64,000 nucleotides of DNA from Leuctra nigra (GCA_934045905.1 OW203762.1:25018345-25082344), one strand, 5' to 3'. Positions 44,649 to 56,404 are shown, counted from the first letter of the stretch. Numbers and translations are program-made. The notes: generated from the sequence alone by a model not told the origin.

Positions 44649-45616
44649 ATAAATATATTATTTGAGACTGCTTTTAATAAAATGTAATCATGTTTAAATT
44701 ATAATTCAAGAGGTCAGTGATTTCAGCAGCCATTTTGAGACCGGAAGAAACGTAATATCTCGAAAACTGGTTGACAGATTGGTATGAAACTAGTGCCAAA
44801 CGATTCGGAAGGCCATCTCTATGGAATATGAACAGTCAAACTAGAATTTTCCTATTTATGAGGCCGGAAATGACGTCATTCAAATTTATAAATCATTATA
44901 ATCCCCTCCAATACAATAAATACATATTCAGAAAGCTAAAAATGATACACATAATTCATAGTTATAAATTCTATGTGGCAGTGCAGAAAGTTCAGCAGCC
45001 ATTTTGAAAACCGAAGTGTTGCCATATCTCGGAACTGGGTTGACCGATTGGAATGAAACCTTTGTTTTTTCATGAGAATAACCAAATTGTAAAGGGTATT
45101 TTTTTTTAAGGATTTAGTAATTGTTCATTCGATTGTCACAAGTTGTAAGAATAAACTAAAAAAAGGAGTGATATCCCCATAAAAAACACTCCGTGTAAAA
45201 ATACCAGCCAAGTCTCTTCACCTTAAAAAAAATAATGAAATCTTAAAATTCTGCACTGAAAAGTAGTGATATCAAAAAATTAGCCAAGTCAAATCTTTAT
45301 TTGAAAATCAAAAAATACTTGGCGCATCGTTTTTTTAAGGCATTATAGGTATACTATGTATATGTATATTTCATGTATAATTTATGATTGGCCTATACTT
45401 CCAAGCTATTTATGTACACGATGCGCCAAGTATTTTTTGATTTTCAAATAAAGATTTGACTTGGCTAATTTTTTGATATCACTACTTTTCAGTGCAGAAT
45501 TTTAAGATTTCATTATTTTTTTTTTAAGTTGAAGAGACTTGGCTGGTATTTTTACACGGAGTGTTTTTTATGGGGTGGAGTTTTCATGTGAAGCATGTTT
45601 TCATTCCTTGCAAAGG

Positions 45617-45780
45617 CTAAAGCCGGTTTCACATAAAGCGCGTTTCGCGTTTTGCGTTTCTCGTTTTTTCTTACCGACCAATCACAAGTCCTGAAACCGC
45701 TCAAGGGAGACTTGTGATTGGTCAATAAAAAAGACGCGAAACGCAAAACGTGAAACGCGCTTTCTTGAAACCGGCTTTAG
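45617..45780. mobile_element. Foldback MITE (CTAAAGCCGGTTTCA ends)
   Basis: 164 bp. Terminal CTAAAGCCGGTTTCA is matched by inverted TGAAACCGGCTTTAG, continuing through GCGCGTTTCGCGTTTTGCGTT arms with only small differences. An inner pair (ACCAATCACAAGTC and GACTTGTGATTGGT) closes the hairpin. Confidence 0.85.
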
Positions 45781-48700
45781 ACTAGGAAAACGCTCTGTGT
45801 AACGCGTTGATAAGCGAGCCTTCCCATTGCATGCGAATTCGGAAGTTTCTGCTCTACAAATCTTGGAAAAAGCCGAAACGAAATGCATCAACAAAACGAG
45901 CAGTTATTAAAACCTGACATTTCTATCACGAAACTTGGCAAATATTTTCAAGAACTCATAAAATTTAAAACACACAGTCGACGCAGACTTTTAACGACAA
46001 ATTACTATGAAAATTTACAAAAACAACTAAAATGTTTGTCCATCGCCATGTAAAATTTGAGTTATTATGTCAAGCGTCCAGTTTAAATTTCAAAGAAACA
46101 CAGGATCATGTTTAACCACTTATCACGAGGCCACTTTAGTACCTACAGTAGGTATGTGTGCAAAACTGTATAGGCTGATTTTAGAATGGGCTGGAAAAAG
46201 CGCGCCTTGAAAATGCATAACGGCCACAGCTTCTCTCACTTTCTCAATTGTTTTGTTATTATCAACACGATTATATCATATTAACATTGATTTTATATTA
46301 TGTAAAACACTAACAACACTCTAATTATGTTTCAAATTCATCAACACATGTATTTTAGTGAAAATTCGCGTGAAATATATCATTTAAAACAATTTCTGAC
46401 AGTTCTTTGTTTGTTTACAACGGCCATCTTGGATATCGGCCTGGTGGATGTCAGTTCACGGAACCAAGCTGATCATGCAGTCAGCGACCAGTCATGTAGG
46501 GGGCAGTGAAATTGGACCACCGAGCGCCAATGAGTGGATGAGACGGTCGGCATACCCGCGAACACCCGGACGAAGACGTCTCATGAAGAATTTATCATTG
46601 ACGATCGGAAGATCGGAAATACTACTCTTTCCGAAAACATCAGTTTTCGAGCGGCAATTTTGAAATGTGGAACGATCTTCAAAACTGACGTTTTCCAACT
46701 TGTCAAATCCAATACAAATCAATTAACTTGTTTGATTAAAAACAACAGTGTGTAAAATCATCCATGGTAAAATACTGTTACCATATTAATAGTAATACTT
46801 TAAAACTGTTTTAAGGATTTTGGTGGAAATTCAAATGCTATATTGAGAGTACGTAAACGCTAAATTTAAAAGTGTGACATCCACTCAAAAAGGAAGGAAA
46901 GTGCAGCAAAGTGCACCATAATCGTATAATTTTTGAATGGAATTAACTCATTTTTGAGCGATTTCCACTCAATCATATTTAGAGTGTATAGTATACATTG
47001 AGACCTCGTGTCGTTTCTGCGTGTATACGCAGAAATAGGTTGGTTGTTTTATAGAAATTGTTTTACAAAATTTGATTTTAAATCGATAAGTTTATTAGTT
47101 CGTAAATCGTTTGTGGTACACTCCTGGACACTGAAATTGGTCCGCGGTCAATGTTCATGACACTACGGCTAGTATTTAACATTTATTTTAATGTATTTTT
47201 TTGGTACAAAGACCGGATGGCTCGTGTGTGTTAAGGGCCGAAAAATTACTTTAAATTAATAATAAATACTAGCCTAGGAGTCGAGTAAATATTGACTACG
47301 GACCAATTTCCGTATCCAGGAGTGTACTTATTCTCACTACAGCTAGGGAAGTAATGACTGTTTGAATTATAATTTTTTAAATACATTTTTGCTCATACAT
47401 TTAGCTAATTTCCTATTTTGTATGATATAAATAACTGCATTATTAAATTATTTTTATTGCATTTGAATTTGCACCCAAATCCCTAAAAAAGTATGAAAGT
47501 ATTAGTTAGTATTCTTACTGTGGTAACAGGATTTTACCATGGATAATGTACACACTGTTGTTATTAACTAGGAAAACGCTCTGAGTAACGCGTTGATGAG
47601 CGAGCACGGATACGCGCAACACCTATAACCGAAATTTTGTCTACCTATCGAAAATGCCAATAATTCTTGAATTTCGTCACAGACTTGTATGAAAATCTCC
47701 AACAATTCCTAAAATATTGGTCCCAATAACCATGCAAAGTTTTAAGTTGATCGATTGAACCTTTATGATTGAACGGTTCCTTGTTAATTTTCAAAAATCA
47801 CAGGATCTCGTTCAAAAAATATACCTGGGACCACTCATATGATATAAGTGTGTGAACCCAATATATGATCGATCTGTTAAACGGTCATATCAGTTTCATA
47901 TATGTTTGAAAGTTTCTGCTCTGCTCTGACTACCTTGGACTGAAGATTCGAAGATGCCGTGAAATATGAAATTCGAGAAATTTGACAGCCAAACGCTAAA
48001 TGTCCCTAAACTGTCAATAACTTTTGGAATTACACACAGATTTGTCTGAAAATTGTTAAAAGTACAGATAATGTTGGTCCCAATTACCGTGCAAAGTTTT
48101 AAGTTGATCGGTCAAACGGTTCAAGTTTAAATTTCAATAATCAAATGAAATATTTTTTTTAAATTTTAACCAATGGGAGGATTTGTCTGAAAATTTGCGA
48201 AATAAGAGGCAATGTTGGTCTTAATGACCATGCAAAATATGAGTTTGATCACATTTATCGAAGACCATTTTCATTTTTCAGCCTATCAGGAGATGTTTAT
48301 TTAAATTTTAACCAATTGATGGATTTCAAAAAAAAATTGGGGTCAGCAAACAGAGAAGGTTGTACCTACATGTGTGCAAAATTTCAGATCGATCGGTGAA
48401 ACGGTGCGACTTCTATTGCTCCAGTCAACAGCCAAAAACAAAAACAAAAACAAAAACAAAAAACAGAGGTCCGTGTCAACAGAGTCAAAAGGAGACGCTC
48501 GCTTCGCTCGCTCAATAAAACTTGATTTGTATAGGATTTGATAAGTTGGAAAACGTCAGTTTTTAAAAGATCGTTCCACATTTCAAAATTGCCGCTCGAA
48601 AACTCATGTTTTCGGAAAGAGTAGTATTTCCGATCTTCCGATCGTCAATGATAAATTCTTCATAAGACGTCTTCGTCCGGGTGTTCGCGGGTATGCCGAC

Positions 48701-49576
48701 CGTCTCATCCACTCATTGACGCTCGGTGGCTCAATTTCACTGCCTCCTATTTTACTGGTCGCTGACCGCATGTTCAGCTTGGTTCCGTGGACTGACATCC
48801 ACCAGGCCGATATCCAAGATGGCCGGTGTAAACAAACAAAGAGCTGTCAGAAAGTGTTTTAATTGATATTTCACGCGAATTTTCACTAAAATACATGTGT
48901 TTGTGAATTTGAAACATAATAAAAGTGTTTTTAGTGTTTTATTTAATTTGATATAATCGTTTTGATAATAACAAAACAATTGAGAAAGTGAGAGAAGCTG
49001 TGGCCGTCATGCATTTTCAAGGCTCGCTTTCGCCAGCCCATTCTAAAAATCAGCCTGTAATTTTGCCCACAAATCTCCTTATAGGTACCAAAGTGGCCTC
49101 ATGATAAGTTGTTGAACATGATCCTGTGTTTTTTTGAAATTTAAACTAGACGCTTGACATAATAACTTCAAATTTTACATGGCCATGGACAAACATTTTA
49201 GTTGTTTTTGTAAATGTTCAGCGTCTGTGTGTTTTAAATTTTATGCGTTCTTGAATATATTTGTAAAGTTTCGTGATAGAAATGTCACTGGGATCGTGTA
49301 ACTTTTGTCAACAGTCGATCGACAACTCTTATGGGAGAATAACATTGCCACGTTAAAGGCAATCGATTACAAAGTCGATTCAATGCTAATCTCCCGTAAG
49401 AGTTGTCGCTCGTTTGTCCAGAAAAGTTATACGATCGCCATAGCAGGTTTTAATAACTGCTCGTTTTGTTGATGCATTTCGTTTCGGCTCTTCAAAGATT
49501 TGTAGAGCAGAAACTTTCGAATTCGCATGCAATGGGAAGGCTAGCTTATCAACGCGTTATATTGAGCGTTTCCCTA
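45781..49576. repeat. Giant inverted repeat (arms about 1 kb)
   Basis: The left arm, about 45781-46722, is repeated inverted at about 48520-49576 around a 1.8-kb loop. Both arms include the terminal ACGCGTTGATAAGC text, a GCATGCGAATTC segment and a 64-71 codon ORF (46448-46663 plus; 48604-48798 minus). A direct third copy of the outer terminus occurs in the loop at 47571-47615. The right arm has gained a nested MITE. Confidence 0.8.
49288..49443. mobile_element. MITE nested in the right arm of the giant inverted repeat
   Basis: The text from CTGGGATCGTGTAACTTTT to the inverted AAAAGTTATACGATCGCCATAG is absent from the corresponding place in the left arm, where GACATTTCTATCACG runs straight on. 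Inner arms pair over CGACAACTCTTA. An apparent 2-bp duplication CA flanks it. Confidence 0.75.
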
Positions 49577-50423
49577 TTTATCATAATTTCATTATCTTCT
49601 ATGAGTGTTTCTATGAACGTAGAATGTATGTTTATCTGTCGTGTTCACCATAACTTCTCCAACAGTTGACCGATCTCAACCAAATTTTGTATATACTTAG
49701 TTAACCCTTATGGCCTTACGCCCTTCGTAGAAAACCACAGTACCTATTATTATAGTATGCCATGACAACGATACCATGCACTCCTCTGTATTCGCTGACA
49801 CTGAACCTTGTGTCCGGTGGTCCCCCTTGTCCCCCGGGTTGTCCCCTGTGACCATCATTCTCGGGGCCCCCGAACCCGGCCCCACCCTCCCGAACCCGGC
49901 CCGAACCCTTCTGCCACCCGGTTCGGCATCATTCAGGCCTTTTCACCAGTACCAGACTTATCCTTGAGCAGTACCACCTTCTTCATTGAAACTCTTTGTC
50001 GACGTGCCTTTAAACACTATTAATCTATTTTCACTTTCTTTGGGATATTTCATGCTGTTTAATTTTATTTTCAATTGATATTGTAAGATTCAATTCAAGG
50101 ACCGAAATAAAAAAAATAGGCAATTCCAATTGGATTTCAGGATAACGGAGTGAATTCAGAAGTATTTTCTTTTTCAATAGAAATTCTGGCAAAATGAATC
50201 GAAACAGTAGACATTATCAATAGAAAATAAAAATAAAACAGTTTGCAATAGGTACCCAAAATGAAGTAAAAATAATAACTGTAATACTGAAAGTTTAAAA
50301 ACTATAACAGGAGCTGGATTCACAACAGTTTTAAGCCTTACTCCGGTATAACTTTATGCCGGAATTGCATTATAACTCCCAATTATGACATTATCATCTG
50401 AAAAACCTCATATAATCTTACTT

Positions 50424-50563
50424 AGGCCCGGTTGCACCATGTCCCAATAAAGTTAGCGGTAGGATTTATCTGCTGAAACCATGGCAACAGCCAATGAAAC
50501 ACAGCCATCTAGACCGCTAAAGTGAACTTTATCTTACTTATCGGGACATGGTGCAACCGGGCC
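50424..50563. mobile_element. PIF/Harbinger-type MITE (GGCCCGGTTGCACCATG ends)
   Basis: 140 bp, perfect TIR GGCCCGGTTGCACCATGTCC, TSD TTA on both sides. The inner core CCATGGCAACAGCCAATGA is shared with the MITE at 62535-62681. Confidence 0.85.
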
Positions 50564-51044
50564 TTATAGTTACCCAGTTCTGTCTGTCTGTCTGTCTGTG
50601 TGTCAGGAACGGTTGCGCGCTTCGATTTGACATTGAAAACTATAACTAAGATGGAGGCGTTTTATTGCTATCATGTCTAAAATTACATCTTCTGCCTTTT
50701 GTGAATAAATTAATAACCGAAACTCACCTAAGACGAGCACGTTATCCTTTTGTAATTATAATAAATTTATTATAAGATACTAATACGGTCCAAACCAGCA
50801 CATAACATTAAAAACGTCATCTCTGCAAGACACTTCAAACGTAATTTTTCTTATTTTCTCTTGCTCTGAATTTCGTAGCCCGTGAACATGATCAAACCAA
50901 AGTCGATGGAGTTATATTATACATTTTCTTGGGAAATAATTTTCCTTCGTTTCTTATTTACTAAGAGTGGTGTGTATTGAGTCATGTAAACGACGTCAAG
51001 TTACTGTTTGTAATGTTTTAAACATCATGGCTTAAATTTTTAGA

Positions 51045-51305
51045 GGCAGATGGGTGGAAGTCAATTTCAATGATTCTTAAAGTGATCTCAAAAACCAGTA
51101 ATTCTGAGCTGAATTCTTCATTCAACCATATTTGTAATGGTGACATGGGCCATTCTGTAAGGGTACATATACTTCAATATAACTGTATTTGTTAACATCA
51201 GTCAAATGGTAGGTACTTATAGAGCTTGATTACCATTCCAAAAGTGTGCACTGAGAAATCCAAACCATATGACCTTCCGCTCTTATACTACCTCTGACCT
51301 CAGAG
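51045..51305. repeat. GAGGTAGAAGG-family TIR element, copy
   Basis: The left end (AGAGGCAGATGGGTGGAAGTC) and right end (GACCTTCCGC...CTACCTCTGAC) are inverted relatives. The interior resembles 56405-56640 (CATATTTGTAATGGTGACA, ATTCCAAAAGTGTG). Confidence 0.65.
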
Positions 51306-52124
51306 AAACGGATATAATGAAGCTCACCATGTATTCATAGTTTGCACGAGCTTCATTTGTTTTTCATCAACAATGTAAAAAAGTACATTTCAACCATTTT
51401 ACTGATGTCAAGTCGATTTAAGCTAATTATAAGCGGTTAATCAAAGATATTTGGTATATGAGGTGGTTTTATACCCATAAGAATTTCTTCTGCAGTTTAT
51501 TGCACAGCACAGGTAACCATTATATCACCACAATACCGAAACACAGATTGACAGCCGTTCTGACACGTTACACCAATATGGCCTCTCAACAATGAGATGA
51601 TGTCACGTGCAAACTATGAATTGGTATCACAAATAAAGAATGTATCATGTGTATCGGGTCACGATATCAACTTCACCTATATTTTAACGGCGCATTATGA
51701 CACTATACATTTTCTTAATTTTTCTTACTAATATCATGGTCATGGTTTACATTTGAAGACTTATGTAATTGATTTACCATAATAGGTATGATTAAATTGC
51801 CTTCCTTCGTACCTCATTTACGTATTTTGTTGGGCATTTGGTCTGTAAATTACGTAACGTTGTATTAACGACGCACAATCTGCTGACAAATATTGCTGTC
51901 GTTTTATATTTATGCATGCCTCACTTGTGCGCATTAGTCATGTTATACATGACGGGACCCTCTAGTAACATTATAATATTACAAATAGGGATTTGTATAA
52001 TTCGATTCATAAAGATAATATGTCAGTAAAAGATGGTTTCGTTCATAAAGTTATACTTCTTTGTGAATCCAGCCCCAGTATTAAACTAATCTAATTCCGC
52101 GTGTGCGTGTGTTGCTGGTTGCAG

Positions 52125-52381
52125 AACCTCCTTCACCTCAGGAGGAGCGCCTGCTAGAGTTCGGTCGCCGGGCGAGCACGCGCACCACTAAGCGTCGCTC
52201 GCTGTCGCTGCAGGGCCCGCTGCGCGCGCTGCGTCTCTGCCTGCTGTGCGTGCTGATCCCAGGCCTGCTCATCGCCGTGCCGCTGTACCTCCGCTACCAC
52301 GTGTACTACAAGCAGGAGTACGCGCTCAGCATGTCCGACATGCGCATGATCAATGCGCACGTGTCCACCACGTGGTGCCAG
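52125..52381 (+). CDS. APD1-4-like membrane protein, coding exon 2
   Basis: Acceptor TTGCAG at 52119-52124, donor CCAG|GTGAGA at 52382. Encodes residues 6-91. A basic cytoplasmic segment (T-T-K-R-R-S) is followed by a hydrophobic helix at about residues 42-61 (R-L-C-L-L-C-V-L-I-P), acting as a signal anchor. The start of the extracytoplasmic part ends S-T-T-W-C-Q. Exon ends in phase 0, which fits exon 3. The last 93 bases of this exon with ten intron bases form the unit that is repeated thirteen times; only the first donor keeps the reading frame into exon 3. Confidence 0.8.
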
Positions 52382-53623
52382 GTGAGAGTACCTCCGCTAC
52401 CACGTGTACTACAAGCAGGAGTACGCGCTCAGCATGTCCGACATGCGCATGATCAATGCGCACGTGTCCACCACGTGGTGCCAGGTGAGAGTACCTCCGC
52501 TACCACGTGTACTACAAGCAGGAGTACGCGCTCAGCATGTCCGACATGCGCATGATCAATGCGCACGTATCCACCACGTGGTGCCAGGTGAGAGTACCTC
52601 CGCTACCACGTGTACTACAAGCAGGAGTACGCGCTCAGCATGTCCGACATGCGCATGATCAATGCGCACGTGTCCTCCACGTGGTGCCAGGTGAGAGTAC
52701 CTCCGCTACCACGTGTACTACAAGCAGGAGTACGCGCTCAGCATGTCCGACATGCGCATGATCAATGCGCACGTGTCCACCACGTGGTGCCAGGTGAGAG
52801 TACCTCCGCTACCACGTGTACTGCAAGCAGGAGTACGCGCTCAGCATGTCCGACATGCGCATGATCAATGCGCACGTGTCCACCACGTGGTGCCAGGTGA
52901 GAGTACCTCTGCTACCATGTGTACTACAAGCAGGAGTACGCGCTCAGCATGTCCGACATGCGCATGATCAATGCGCACGTGTCCACCACGTGGTGCCAGG
53001 TGAGAGTACCTCCGCTACCACGTGTTCTACAAGCAGGAGTACGCGCTCAGCATGTCCGACATGCGCATGATCAATGCGCACGTGTCCAACACGTGGTGCC
53101 AGGTGAGAGTACCTCCGCTACCACGTGTACTACAAGCAGGAGTACGCGCTCAGCATGTCCGACATGCGCATGATCAATGCGCACGTGTCCAACACGTGGT
53201 GCCAGGTGAGAGTACCTCCGCTACCACGTGTACTGCAAGCAGGAGTACGCGCTCAGCATGTCCGACATGCGCATGATCAATGCGCACGTGTCCAACACGT
53301 GGTGCCAGGTGAGAGTACCTCTGCTACCACGTGTACTGCAAGCAGGAGTACGCGCTCAGCATGTCCGACATGCGCATGATCAATGCGCACGTGTCCACCA
53401 CGTGGTGCCAGGTGAGAGTACCTCCGCTACCACGTGTACTGCAAGCAGGAGTACGCGCTCAGCATGTCCGACATGCGCATGATCAATGCGCACGTGTCCA
53501 CCACGTGGTGCCAGGTGAGAGTACCTCCGCTACCACGTGTACTGCAAGCAGGAGTACGCGCTCAGCATGTCCGACATGCGCATGATCAATGCGCACGTGT
53601 CCTCCACGTGGTGCCAGGTGAGA
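52289..53623 (+). repeat. 13-copy 103-bp tandem array of exon end plus splice donor
   Basis: Each unit holds 93 bases of exon 2 and 10 of intron, and each contains CCAG|GTGAGA. Donor positions run from 52382 to 53618 at exact 103-base steps (12 intervals). Copies differ by a few scattered substitutions. The last copy continues GTGAGACGAAAC into ordinary intron. As 103 is not a multiple of 3, the copies fall in all frames and create a ladder of overlapping 84-residue ORFs that are artefacts. Confidence 0.95.
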
Positions 53624-53944
53624 CGAAACACGGAGGTGTTTTAAGAGGCCCACGTAAACGCACTTTGTCTTCACACTTTATTACTTAGCGACTCTTCAAG
53701 CTACATAAAGCCACACACTGGAGTACATTATGGCCTCACCTCAAAGTGTTATAAGATATTTAAATAAAAATAACTGCTCTTTGTGTTCTTTGTTTGTGGC
53801 TTCACCATCTGTCCTGTCCGGAATGCGAGGGAACCATTACTCATGAACTTATGCTCGCCAGCCTAGCGCAGTGAATCATCGGCCAACACAAATCCCACCC
53901 CAGCCGTCGAGGGGTTAAAGTCGCAATGAGAAAGCAAGTCTTTA

Positions 53945-54165
53945 TCTTAGAGGTAGAAGGACGGAAGTACTTTTCAATTTTACAGGTTGTCAAAAGTATC
54001 ACTTTATCCAATCGTATATATTGGCGCCCCCGGTGCAAGTGAATGATAATTCTTCAATAACTGTGTTTGTGGACTCAATGAGTAATTTATGGAGCTTGAT
54101 TACATGATACCAAATGTGTACAACTAAAGATGGAGAAAATGGCTTCCGCCCTTCTGCTTGTAACG
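53945..54165. repeat. GAGGTAGAAGG-family TIR element in intron 2
   Basis: Left AGAGGTAGAAGGACGGAAGT, right inverted (GGCTTCCGCCCTTCTGCTTGTA). Lies about 200 bp before exon 3. Confidence 0.65.
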
Positions 54166-54367
54166 TTCAGAATTCCTATCTTGCCAACAATTAACTTCCT
54201 AGATTTCCATCATCCGTGTAGCCTCACGTGCCAAACCAATATTAGGAAATACTAACGACGCCGAATCCACAAATAGGAAGCTCCTTGAAATGAAATACTT
54301 GTTGGAACCGAATGCGTTGTTGACAATGCAAAAAGTGTTGAGCAACGCGTGTTTGTGTCTGGTGTAG

Positions 54368-54549
54368 AAACAAGAAGTGCGCGTCAACGCGACGTTCAAC
54401 GCCTACGTCGTCGACGGGACGCCGGGCGTCTTGAACGAGCCGACGCGCGTCTCCATGGACCGCCATCTTGTGCTGTCCGATGACATGAAGGAGTACTGGG
54501 CGTTCTATTTGCTCAAGGGATCGGTCGTCACAGTGTCCACGTGCGTCAG
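54368..54549 (+). CDS. APD1-4-like membrane protein, coding exon 3
   Basis: Acceptor GGTGTAG at 54367, donor CAG|GTATGT at 54550. Residues 92-151 plus a split Arg codon. The text V-N-A-T (possible N-glycosylation) and E-Y-W-A-F-Y-L-L-K-G-S-V-V-T-V-S is like the APD1-4 N-terminal domain (DUF4792), where a W-x-x-Y-x-L-x-x-G-S core is typical. Phase fits both neighbours. Confidence 0.85.
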
Positions 54550-55911
54550 GTATGTTCCAGAACACAGTTACACGCAACAAAAGATAAAACGATATTCGAA
54601 AGATTAGATAGATTATTATTGATTAACGACGCGTTAACGACGAGGTTATATTGCACCCATAATTTTTTTACTGTTAACTTTATTGATGATAAGTGGAGGA
54701 CATGGGGAGGGGTCGACCTAACGGGCCCGATCCGGGGAGTCTGAAACTGGTGGAAAATACAGTTCAGAATGGGACAGACGGGGGGGGGGGGGGGGTCGGG
54801 GGGGACCCGAATTCAGGGGATCACCATCTCGAGAGGGGAGGCCGGCCCCGAATTAGGAATTTCCCCGAATTTTGAGTTTACTGCATTTAGCCAAAGTAAA
54901 TACGGTATTCGGAAGAAATGGATTGGCTGATGAAGAAGATGATAGTACCATTTGAAGAAGTTTAGGTATGCTAACGTTATTTTTGATGTGGGATGAATAG
55001 TATTTGAGGCAGAAGAATTGTTAGTAATTCCGAATTTTAAAAAATACCCTTAACATTGACGTCATAAAACAGTGGCAACATGGTAACACATTGTTGTGGA
55101 CTTGAAAATGACGTCACAGCCCTCTTATACATCACACATCGTTTTGCCCGACAAAATGTTACGTCTATGTCAATGGATATTTATGAATACAAATGTGTAT
55201 ATTTTCGGGTGATAAGTGTGTTCATTATTATTATTATTTTGATTGTTTTGTGTTACAAGAAAAGGTTGTGGAGCTTCCATATTATGGTAATATTTGTCCA
55301 TTTTACACATAATGTTATTATTTTTGCATATTTAGATTCAGAGAGACTTGAAATAAGAAGATGTATAAATTTAACGACAAAATCTAATAATAGTTTTAGC
55401 GGTTTTATTTTAAATCGTGTCGTGAAAGATTGATGATTTAAGTGTGTTGAGAACGTGCTTATTAATGATTACACGTGTATTTAGTATCTCCTGCCCATTG
55501 TTTTCCAATATCTGATTGAAAAGAATTATTCACCAAGACCAGTTGATCCAGATAATGATAACACTTTGATAAAATTCAATAAGTGTTTCGAATAAAGAAG
55601 TATTACTTTATATTTACTAAATTTAATCAAGATTATTTAAGCATCCGAAGTAGCAGCAATTTCTACAATAAAGTGTAAAGCTATGATAATCGGTTTCCAT
55701 TGTTTTCAAAAGAAAGATAATATATCTATATAATGGCTTATTGGCTTATGTGGTTTTAAGTGCCGATTGTTCGAATGAGCGGTTTAACGTGGCGCGAGCA
55801 CTCAATAAAGCCACTTTTAACAACACTTCAACTATTGAAGAATAAAATACTCATTTATTTTCCTGTAGTTTGCAACTCCCGCCCAATAATGAGTTTTAAA
55901 TTTTATGTCTT

Positions 55912-56245
55912 TTGAGAATGAACAAAACTTTAACATGGGAGGTATAAGAAAATCATTTCGAATTTGGTTATTAACTTTATAATAGCACACGTTGGTATTA
56001 TTTTCAATTTTTTCCTGATAGTATGTGGTTATGTCTACTAGAAAAAAATTTTTTTTGCTCAAATCTAGCGGTAAAAAAGTTAGAACTGCATTTTAGCTTA
56101 AAAATTACACGATTTTATTGGTTGCCATAAGATAACATGGGGGAGAAAACTCAAATTATCTCATAAACTAGACACGAAAAGTGTTTATTTTTTTCAGGGA
56201 TTGTGTATGGCATGATTATCAAATAATACACAAATAATTGTGAAG
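55912..56245 (+). repeat. Dispersed repeat, copy 2
   Basis: Same ordered blocks as 26079-26400, same orientation. Confidence 0.7.
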
Positions 56246-56404
56246 ATCTGAGAATATGCATCGAGTGATCGCGCCACCTTAAACTAAATATTGTTTTCTA
56301 ATAACATTGTACACATTACTCTACTGAATAAACAAACTTCTCTGTTTTCATGCACACAAAAAAATAAAATATTGATAAATAAGCGATACAAATTTTAATT
56401 CAGC

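Larger units (their letters stand above)
42127..45575 (-). mobile_element. Composite foldback/CRE-array element, copy D (inverted, interrupted)
   Basis: On the minus strand it has the same order as copies A-C: foldback (arms about 45418-45575 and 45178-45330, 85-bp loop), CRE/ETS motif array, a (CTA)n slot at 42414-42428, tail, hairpin and CTAG at 42130-42127. A hAT-like insertion at 43016-44648 splits the array. Its loop size matches copy A rather than B or C. Confidence 0.75.
49577..52124 (+). other. Intron 1, distal part
   Basis: Includes a GC-rich low-complexity patch at 49815-49925 (CCCGAACCCGGCC repeats), a MITE at 50424-50563 and a TIR repeat at 51045-51305. It ends with acceptor GTTGCAG at 52124. 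No gene is seen. Confidence 0.5.

Noticed and set aside
46448..46663. 71-codon ORF in the arm of the inverted repeat as a protein gene
   Set aside because: Differences between the two arms include amino-acid changes and a different end; reported as a curiosity, not as a gene.
52289..53623. Resemblance to a CRISPR-like regular array
   Set aside because: Units are contiguous with no unique spacers and contain coding exon sequence in a eukaryotic gene.
52404..53688. Ladder of overlapping 84-residue ORFs every 103 bases
   Set aside because: They arise because a 103-bp unit repeats through all three frames; they are shadows of the tandem array, not genes.
54693..54875. Gly-rich ORF across the G-run in intron 3
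   Set aside because: Low-complexity translation of a homopolymer tract inside an intron.
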